This document shows, one piece after another, positions 1 through 4,760 of a stretch of 8,856 bases of DNA (position 1 is its first letter; each line of letters begins with the position of its first letter). Both the position numbers and the translations under genes were made by a program. Where the stretch lies: assembly GCA_001798565.1 (NCBI GenBank), contig MGSR01000045.1, positions 1-8,856 on the forward strand. Reading direction: 5' to 3'. The DNA is from Deltaproteobacteria bacterium RIFCSPLOWO2_12_FULL_60_16 (GTDB lineage: Bacteria; Desulfobacterota; Binatia; UBA9968). The notes under the pieces were generated by a model, which was given only the letters and a program-made list of their open reading frames with translations, was not told the DNA's origin and made no database searches.

Positions 1-2
1 AG

Positions 3-587
3 GAGATCGTTACCGTTCTTCCAAAAGACGCCATTCCAGCCATCCTCTCCCCCTCTTTTGATGAGGGGAGAAAGGCCTCCTGGCTAAGAGCGAACGATTT
101 TGTCGTGGGTGTGGAAGTTTCGGGCGATAGTCGGGCCTATCCTGTCCCTACTTTGAGCCGCCATGAGATTATCAACGACAAAGTCGGCGGAATACCGATT
201 GCGGTAACCTGGTGACCGCTCTGTTATACGGCCATCGTGTATGACCGTAGGATCGCAGGCAAAGAGCTAACCTTTGGGGTCTCAGGGAAACTCCATGCCA
301 ATTCACTGATCATGTACGATCATCAGACAGAGAGCCTTTGGAGCCATCTAGTCGGCGCAGCCGTAACCGGTCCGACGAAAGGGGTAAAACTCATACCTAT
401 TCAGTCGATGTTCACTCAATGGGATACCTGGAGAAGACTCTACCCTGGCACCAAAGTCTTGAACAACGGACGGAGCTCCATCTTCGCCCTCCGCGACCCC
501 TATGAGTCCTATTATCGCTCGCCAGACACCGGTATCATCCCCACCCGTCTATCAGACAAAAAAGGTATCGTGAGGATAAAATTATGA
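3..587 (+). CDS. DUF3179 family protein, probable selenoprotein (5' partial, TGA at 213-215 read as selenocysteine)
   Basis: One continuous frame runs from the window edge to the stop at 585-587, interrupted only by TGA at 213-215. The 70 codons before it are clear DUF3179 sequence (PKDAIPAI, VIGVEV-like FVVGVEVSGDSRAYP, HEIINDKVGG, IAVTW), and the part after it is equally clear (PLCYTAIVYDR, FGVSGKL, MYDHQTESLWS, GVKLIPIQSMFTQWDTW). Family members normally read TWCPLC or TYCPLC here, so the TGA replaces exactly the first Cys of a CxxC motif, giving Sec-Pro-Leu-Cys. A hairpin suited to a SECIS follows at once. The biochemical role of DUF3179 is unknown; a CxxC/UxxC pair suggests thiol redox or metal chemistry (inference). 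The N-terminus, where a signal peptide might lie, is outside the window. An automatic caller would start at GTG 237 and lose the first half. The alternative is a nonsense mutation or sequencing error, less likely because the rest of the frame is intact. Confidence 0.82.
216..267 (+). promoter_or_regulatory. Putative bacterial SECIS element directly after the in-frame TGA
   Basis: The RNA right after the TGA can fold into two stacked helices. The lower helix is GCTCT (218-222) with AGAGC (263-267). The upper helix is TACGG (227-231) with CCGTA (245-249), then a C-A mismatch (232/244), then CAT (233-235) with ATG (241-243). This closes a five-base loop CGTGT at 236-240. The loop starts 20 bases after the TGA and has G at its second position followed by U. 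That agrees with bacterial SECIS rules as I know them (apical loop roughly 16-37 bases downstream, a G in the first two loop bases, GU contacting SelB in E. coli fdhF). The pairing was found by eye; no folding energy was computed. Confidence 0.68.
572..576 (+). promoter_or_regulatory. Shine-Dalgarno for the 71-aa downstream gene, inside the DUF3179 coding end
   Basis: GAGGA lies seven bases before the ATG at 584. Because it sits in the last codons of the upstream gene, and the two genes share ATGA at stop/start, it supports ATG 584 as the true start and coupled translation. Confidence 0.6.
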
Positions 588-799
588 TTGAGACCGCCGA
601 ACAACTTTACCAAGCCATCGAACAGATGGGACGGATGCAGCGTATCCTTGAATCCTACCGCAACGAGATACTGACGAAGAATCCACGTAACTTCGCGCTG
701 CTGGCTGAAGGCCCCTTGGAGCAACTCCGGCAATTGCAAAAGCAAATCGACGAATATATACAGCGCTTGGAAGCCACTGCAACTCCCGCAAGCAGCTGA
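584..799 (+). CDS. Small helical hypothetical protein (71 aa) coupled to the DUF3179 gene
   Basis: The ATG overlaps the DUF3179 stop (ATGA at 584-587) and has a GAGGA site seven bases upstream, so this is a real, translationally coupled gene. The product is acidic to neutral, rich in Glu, Gln and Leu, with no Cys, no signal peptide and no membrane segment. Two amphipathic helices can be read at about residues 2-28 and 44-64, separated by a Pro/Gly/Asn-containing turn, with a short Ala/Thr/Ser tail. The pattern (MIETAEQLYQAIEQM near the start, then a helix ending QIDEYIQRLEA) loosely recalls the helical N-terminal region of some small antitoxin-like HTH proteins, but no HTH domain is present, so that resemblance is weak. 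I do not recognise a function. Its place suggests a role tied to the selenoprotein or simple hitch-hiking in the operon. Confidence 0.72.
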   Translation: MIETAEQLYQAIEQMGRMQRILESYRNEILTKNPRNFALLAEGPLEQLRQLQKQIDEYIQRLEATATPASS

Positions 800-850
800 C
801 GCGCAGGGGTCTGGCGCTTCAACTCGCTATTTGCACTTCCCGCTGCGTAG

Positions 851-1957
851 CTAATCCAACCAGTCTTTCTCTTTGAGCTTTCTCGGCAGGTAAGTCTTGG
901 TCAGGTACTGAAAGTTTTTGTTGGCCAGGGCGTCGAGCTCGTACTTGAGGCCGCTCGAGAGCATCCGCTTGATCTCGTCCTGCCACTGCTTTTTCTGAAA
1001 CCACCGGTACTTGAGCAGCTCCTTCGCCCGGTTGATGTCCTTGTCGTTGAGCTTGATGCCGACGTTGCGCGGCAGCCCGTAGCGATCGGGATCGGCGCTG
1101 GAGAAGCCGATGAACTTGGCCTTGGGGATGGCCATGCGCTGGCTTTCAAAGGCGAGATTGATCGAGCCCTGCTTGACGACCGAGTAGATGTAGTAGCCCC
1201 AGGGGTCGTTGTCCACCAGCACATAAACGGGAAGCCCCTTTTCCTCGTGCAGCCGCCGCGCCAGCCGCCTCACTCCGCGGGGCGGCTGGCCGTTCCCCGT
1301 GAGCAGGATGCAGTTGTATCTGCGCCAGAATTTATCTTCCGAAAGGCGGTTCCACTGGGTGCCTTTCTCGACCAGGAGAACGAAGTCCGCCGTGCATTTC
1401 GTGATTTGGATGTACTCCGGCTCGACGATGGAGGGGACCGAGTAGCCGCCTTTCCCGAGCCTGGTGCAGTCCACGCGGTCGCCGTCATCGACCAACACCA
1501 GCGGCCCGACGACGGTGCCGGAGTTCTCGGCGCGCACGTGGAGCTCTTCGCGCAGCGCCGCCAGCGTGACTTCGAGGTCTTCGATCAGCGGGTCGGATTC
1601 GTTCTGGCCGTCGAAGGTGTTTTCGTGCGAGTTCCTGATCGTGTGCTTGGTGCGGTAGTAGATCTCCCGGAGGGAGGTGGTCAGGTCCGCCCGCTGCAGC
1701 TCGGCGAGGGCATCGGCCACTAGCACCGTCTGCATGAACTTCTTGGCCATGCCGACGTTGAAAAACGAGCGCGCCTGTTTCCTCCGGCCCATCTCGATCA
1801 TGCCCCGTTTCTCGTCGAAAGTGACGTTCGCCAGGCTGCGCACGGGAATCGAGAGGGTCGGATCCTTGCTCCGCTCCGCGGCGCTAATGACCGTGTCGGC
1901 CACGCCGACGAGCTTCTTCTCCACCGCGCCGTTTTTCTTCGCCTTTTTTCGCGCCAT
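851..1957 (-). CDS. top6A: DNA topoisomerase VI subunit A (Spo11-like DNA-cleaving subunit)
   Basis: This is the DNA-cleaving half of the A2B2 type IIB topoisomerase, which makes double-strand breaks with 5' phosphotyrosine links. In 368 residues the family motifs occur in order. The winged-helix/CAP-like 5Y region has LREIYYRTKH, with the catalytic tyrosine expected at Tyr101 (second of the YY pair). The Toprim domain has the metal-binding Glu197 in VEKGTQWNRL and the DxDxxG motif at Asp249, Asp251 and Gly254. The NGQPPRGVRRL stretch before it is also typical of Top6A/Spo11. Length is close to archaeal Top6A (about 360-390). The N-terminus is Lys-rich. ATG 1957 is preceded by AGGA overlapping the top6B stop, eight bases of spacer separating the two genes, so it is cotranscribed with top6B. 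It converges with the 71-aa gene at its 3' end. Recognition is firm; the role beside gyrase in this host is unknown. Confidence 0.95.
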   Translation of the reverse strand: MARKKAKKNGAVEKKLVGVADTVISAAERSKDPTLSIPVRSLANVTFDEKRGMIEMGRRKQARSFFNVGMAKKFMQTVLVADALAELQRADLTTSLREIYYRTKHTIRNSHENTFDGQNESDPLIEDLEVTLAALREELHVRAENSGTVVGPLVLVDDGDRVDCTRLGKGGYSVPSIVEPEYIQITKCTADFVLLVEKGTQWNRLSEDKFWRRYNCILLTGNGQPPRGVRRLARRLHEEKGLPVYVLVDNDPWGYYIYSVVKQGSINLAFESQRMAIPKAKFIGFSSADPDRYGLPRNVGIKLNDKDINRAKELLKYRWFQKKQWQDEIKRMLSSGLKYELDALANKNFQYLTKTYLPRKLKEKDWLD

Positions 1958-1961
1958 GCCG

Positions 1962-1968
1962 CTTCCTA
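1962..1968 (-). promoter_or_regulatory. top6A Shine-Dalgarno spanning the top6B stop codon
   Basis: On the minus strand the bases TAGGAAG contain both the TAG stop of top6B and the AGGA ribosome-binding site for top6A, four bases before its ATG. This favours ATG 1957 as the start and suggests ribosomes finishing B reinitiate on A, helping keep the subunits 1:1. Confidence 0.6.
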
Positions 1969-3966
1969 GCTCTTTCCGGGCTTGGCCCTTTTCCTGGCTT
2001 TTGCAGGACGCAGGACGGCTTTCTTCCTGCCGTGAGGCTTTGGCTGCCGCCGCGGTGTCGCCGTTTTGTCCTTCGTCTTAGAGTCAACTCTTGTCTTCTG
2101 TCCCGCCGGCGGCGCGGATTCCTTCTCGTCCCCAGGGACTTCTTCCGATGGCGCGACCTCGGGCATATCCGGCGCCTCGCCTTCAGTCCCCTCGGCGGTG
2201 ACAATGATCGAATGGGGCAGACCTTCCGGGCCATCTCTGCTTCCCAGCGCCTCGTCGGTCTTCGCGCCGCCGGTCCGTTTCTTGGCGATTTTTTGCAGCT
2301 GGTTTTTGAGTTTTTCCTTGGCGAGCTTCCCGCCCTTCAAGCGGCTGCACGCCTCGACGACTTCTTCGATATAGAGCTCGAAGATGTTGCGCCGGCGGAA
2401 CTCGCTCTTGGCGTGCTCCCGCCGTCTTAGAAACACTCCAAGCCGCCGGCCGCACTCCTGCAGGGCGAGCTTGATCTCCTTGCGGATCTCGTCGTAATCG
2501 GCGATCGCCTCCTTGGACTCGCTGGTAAAAGGAACCCAGACCGAGGCCATGTGGACGAAGATCACCATGGGGCCGGCAGGAAGGGCGCCTCTCGATTGGG
2601 AAACGCCGTAGTTGCGCCAGCTGGTGTCGAGCGCGGCCTTGAACGTCGCGCAGGCCGACTGCTGGTAGAGCAGCGGCACGCGGTTGGCGTAGCGGATCAC
2701 GTTGGCCAACTCGTTGTCGTCCTCCTGCTGCTCGCCTTCAGCGAGCGGCATCTTCGGACGCTCCGGCTTATCCGCCGCCTCTTCCGGTCCCTTGCCGTAG
2801 GCGAGCCCCGCCTCGATGATAAAAGGATTGCCGCGGTAGACCGCGGGCGGCCGGGTCACCGCGGTGTAGAAGTCTCCCTTGATCTGCTTGTAGAGGCCAT
2901 GGAGAATCGCCTTTTCGCCGATGGGCGAGATGCAGTTCGACGGCGGCGCCATGATCTTGGTGGATTGGATCGTCTTATAGAGCGTTTCGGCGGTCTCTCC
3001 GTGAATGTTACGGGGCCGCGTGTGCGGCGAAATCTTCGCCCCCTTGCAGATCTCCTGAGCGACCTTGGAGGAGACCCGGCTGAAATCGCTCGACAGGAAC
3101 CCCGAGAGCGAGTGGCTCCTGGTGTCGTGGAGCATTTTTAACAGCATCCCGAACTCGATGCCGTAGGGGTGGGGCTTGATCTCGCGCGGCTGAGGCGGCA
3201 GCTCGTGAATGGTCCGGGGATATTCTTTGGTCTCCCCCTCCGGGGTATGGTAGACGAGCTTGACATGCGGGTTGGCGATGGCCACCTGCTCGAGATACTC
3301 GTCCACCGAGGCCCGCCCTTTTTGATAGCGCCCCTCGATTTCGAGCGTCACCTGGGTTCCGCGGTGGCTCTCCCAGTCGATCTTCTTGTTCTCAAAAATC
3401 CGCGGCTCGTTCTTCTTGGTGTCGATCTGGACTTCGAAGTAGTGGGCGGGCGCCCTGGCGCTGGTGCGGGAGATGATCTGCACCGGTTTGCCGGTCGTCA
3501 GTTGCGCGTACATGCCGGCGGCCGATATGCCGATTCCCTGCTGGCCGCGGCTCATGCGCAGCCGGTGGAATTTGGAGCCGTAGAGAAGCTTGGCGAATAT
3601 CCGCGGAATCTGCTGGCGCACGATGCCGGGGCCGTAGTCGACGACCGTGATCCGGAAGCGGTTCGCCTGGCTGGCGGGCGGCGGAGAATCCCCGTTCGAC
3701 GCCACCTCCACCCTGACGGCGACTTCAGGCAGAATCCCCGCTTCCTCGCAGGCGTCAAGCGCGTTATCGACGGCCTCCTTGACGCAGGTGAGCAGCGCCT
3801 TTCTCGGATTGTCGAATCCCAGCAGGTGGCGGTTTTTGGTAAAGAACTCGGAGACCGAGATTTCCCGCTGCCGCGCCCCCAGCTCGGCCGCGGACACGGT
3901 CGCCTTCGGCTCGGGGGGCTGAGTGCTGGCCGGCGCGGCGGCGGACTTTAGCTGAGGTTTAGACAT
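1966..3966 (-). CDS. top6B: DNA topoisomerase VI subunit B (GHKL ATPase subunit)
   Basis: This is the ATP-driven clamp subunit of topo VI. The 666 residues show the GHKL domain first: N-box KEAVDNALDACE (Glu64, Asn68), the DYGPGI motif (Asp110-Gly114) and the GQQGIG glycine-rich ATP lid (141-146). Next come the H2TH-like region (LSGFLSSDFSRV, then IMAPPSNCISPIGEKAI), the transducer start (TRPPAVYRGNPFIIEAGLAYG, YANRVPLLYQ) and the switch-lysine region VPFTSESKEAIAD, followed by the conserved RRREHAKSEFRRRNIFELYIEEV helix. Both ends are extended: about 25 Ala/Pro-rich residues precede the usual start (AELGARQREISVSEFF), and about 100 acidic-then-Lys/Arg-rich low-complexity residues follow about position 565. 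ATG 3966 lacks a Shine-Dalgarno; GTG at 3897 would remove most of the N-terminal extension. It is the first gene of the top6BA operon. Confidence 0.95.
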   Translation of the reverse strand: MSKPQLKSAAAPASTQPPEPKATVSAAELGARQREISVSEFFTKNRHLLGFDNPRKALLTCVKEAVDNALDACEEAGILPEVAVRVEVASNGDSPPPASQANRFRITVVDYGPGIVRQQIPRIFAKLLYGSKFHRLRMSRGQQGIGISAAGMYAQLTTGKPVQIISRTSARAPAHYFEVQIDTKKNEPRIFENKKIDWESHRGTQVTLEIEGRYQKGRASVDEYLEQVAIANPHVKLVYHTPEGETKEYPRTIHELPPQPREIKPHPYGIEFGMLLKMLHDTRSHSLSGFLSSDFSRVSSKVAQEICKGAKISPHTRPRNIHGETAETLYKTIQSTKIMAPPSNCISPIGEKAILHGLYKQIKGDFYTAVTRPPAVYRGNPFIIEAGLAYGKGPEEAADKPERPKMPLAEGEQQEDDNELANVIRYANRVPLLYQQSACATFKAALDTSWRNYGVSQSRGALPAGPMVIFVHMASVWVPFTSESKEAIADYDEIRKEIKLALQECGRRLGVFLRRREHAKSEFRRRNIFELYIEEVVEACSRLKGGKLAKEKLKNQLQKIAKKRTGGAKTDEALGSRDGPEGLPHSIIVTAEGTEGEAPDMPEVAPSEEVPGDEKESAPPAGQKTRVDSKTKDKTATPRRQPKPHGRKKAVLRPAKARKRAKPGKS

Positions 3967-3975
3967 TCACGCAGA

Positions 3976-3997
3976 ACAGAGTTTTTCAACGCTCTGT
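3976..3997 (-). repeat. Inverted repeat in the top6B leader
   Basis: ACAGAG (3976-3981) and CTCTGT (3992-3997) are perfect six-base arms around a ten-base spacer. The repeat lies between the candidate -10 box and the top6B start, so it could be an operator or a leader hairpin. Arms this short can arise by chance, and no protein is implied. Confidence 0.35.
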
Positions 3998-4019
3998 GGA
4001 AGGCTCATAATTAAACACT

Positions 4020-4025
4020 ATTATA
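4020..4025 (-). promoter_or_regulatory. Candidate -10 box for the top6BA operon
   Basis: The minus strand reads a perfect TATAAT here, in an AT-rich patch about 55 bases before the top6B ATG and within otherwise GC-rich DNA. The hexamer 17 bases further upstream (TCACAA, 4043-4048) matches the -35 consensus poorly, so activation or an extended element may be needed. It separates top6BA transcription from the VOC gene upstream. Confidence 0.45.
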
Positions 4026-4059
4026 TCAGAGACGACGATCTTTTGTGAGATATAAATTA

Positions 4060-4075
4060 CCGGGCAGGAACCCGG
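4060..4075 (-). terminator. Possible weak intrinsic terminator after the VOC gene
   Basis: CCGGG and CCCGG arms pair perfectly over five bases with a six-base loop. Reading the minus strand, the stem is followed by TAATTTATAT, which is AU-rich but not a clean U run. It lies about 50 bases past the VOC stop and before the top6B promoter patch, the right place for a terminator. The stem is short, so this is tentative. Confidence 0.35.
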
Positions 4076-4127
4076 CAGGAGCTCGTCGGAATTTGAAACG
4101 CCGGGGCGGGGGTCGGGTCGCGCGCGC

Positions 4128-4562
4128 TCACGAGCGGAGGATTTCCTCGAGCGAAGGCTCGGGCATGCCGGCCTTCCAGGTCGGATCGCGCACCTCGAGC
4201 CGGTTCCCGCTGGGATCCAAGAAATAGAGCTCCCTTCCGGTGAAATAACCTTTCGCGCGGTAAGTCAGCTCGACGACGGGGACTTTCCTTTCGTGAAAAA
4301 CCTTGCACGCCTTGACAAACGTCTCCGGGCTGACCGTGAAGGAATGGTGCGCTCGTTGCTCCACGTCGGACTCTGTCTGCGGCTTCTCGCGCTCGCACAA
4401 CAGGATGTTGTGGTCCCCGACGTTGAAGCAGGACATGACCGAGTTGCCGAGCCGCCCCAGGGGCTTCAGGCCGAGCAGATCGCCGTAGAACTTCTCCGAC
4501 TCCTCCAGGTTGTTCACTGCGATGGACCAGTGCGTGACGCCCTCTACTTTCAGTATTGCCAT
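4128..4562 (-). CDS. VOC (glyoxalase/bleomycin-resistance/dioxygenase fold) family protein
   Basis: This is a 144-residue single-domain vicinal-oxygen-chelate protein with two beta-alpha-beta-beta-beta modules. Module 1 has the usual GVTHWSIAVNNLEESEKFYGDLLGL opening, and module 2 runs from HHSFTV to ELYFLDPSGNRLEVRDP. Candidate metal ligands are His11, His72 or His73, and Glu123, with His51 or Glu57 as the possible first-module partner. The DPSGNRLEV signature is typical of glyoxalase I, fosfomycin-resistance and extradiol-dioxygenase relatives, so substrate and reaction (isomerase, glutathione transfer, dioxygenase) cannot be assigned. No signal peptide is present; it is cytosolic. AAGGAGG lies five bases before ATG 4562, a near-perfect ribosome-binding site, with a good sigma70-type promoter just upstream. 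It appears to be its own transcription unit, unrelated in function to top6BA. Confidence 0.9.
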   Translation of the reverse strand: MAILKVEGVTHWSIAVNNLEESEKFYGDLLGLKPLGRLGNSVMSCFNVGDHNILLCEREKPQTESDVEQRAHHSFTVSPETFVKACKVFHERKVPVVELTYRAKGYFTGRELYFLDPSGNRLEVRDPTWKAGMPEPSLEEILRS

Positions 4563-4567
4563 AAGAA

Positions 4568-4574
4568 CCTCCTT
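4568..4574 (-). promoter_or_regulatory. Strong Shine-Dalgarno of the VOC gene
   Basis: The minus strand reads AAGGAGG five bases before ATG 4562. It fixes the start codon and predicts efficient translation. Confidence 0.75.
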
Positions 4575-4588
4575 GGCACAGCAGACGC

Positions 4589-4616
4589 ACTATATCGCTC
4601 CCAAGGAAAGGGTCAA
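4589..4616 (-). promoter_or_regulatory. Sigma70-like promoter of the VOC gene
   Basis: On the minus strand, TTGACC (4616-4611) and TATAGT (4594-4589) are separated by 16 bases, each matching five of six consensus positions. Transcription would start near 4582 and give a leader of about 20 bases carrying only the Shine-Dalgarno. This is the clearest promoter in the window. The rest of the 198-base divergent gap (4563-4760) holds no clear promoter for the oxidoreductase operon on the plus strand. Confidence 0.65.
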
Positions 4617-4760
4617 GCAGGCCGATGAAATAAGCTTTAACCTCATTCCCACATTTGCCATTAGTGTTGTTTAGTCTTCCCAATCCTGAGAAAGCCCGCC
4701 TCGCGTTGCAATGAAATCCGGAAAAATTCCATGGCATAGCTCTTGCTCTCTCCTTTCATT

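Noticed and set aside
237..587. A separate 116-aa protein starting at GTG 237
   Set aside because: It would begin in the middle of a DUF3179 domain, with its GTG inside the hairpin loop and no ribosome-binding site. The homology continues upstream through the TGA in the same frame, so it is part of the longer gene.
800..850. Possible bidirectional terminator between the convergent 71-aa gene and top6A
   Set aside because: Only a four-base GCGC/GCGC pairing and no U tract on either strand could be found, so no terminator is called.
2551..3951. Plus-strand open frames opposite top6B (196 and 260 aa)
   Set aside because: Composition is typical of antisense frames (Arg, Gly, Leu, Val, Asp rich) with no motif; the minus strand carries all GHKL and transducer motifs.
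4051..4056. Plus-strand TATAAA as a promoter element
   Set aside because: No gene lies downstream on the plus strand for about 700 bases, and no -35 partner is seen; it is just part of the AT-rich gap between the minus-strand genes.
4711..4760. ATG at 4711 as an upstream start or a frameshifted N-terminus of the alpha-gamma subunit
   Set aside because: It is in a different frame from the alpha-gamma gene, has no ribosome-binding site, and its peptide shows no similarity to PFOR N-termini.
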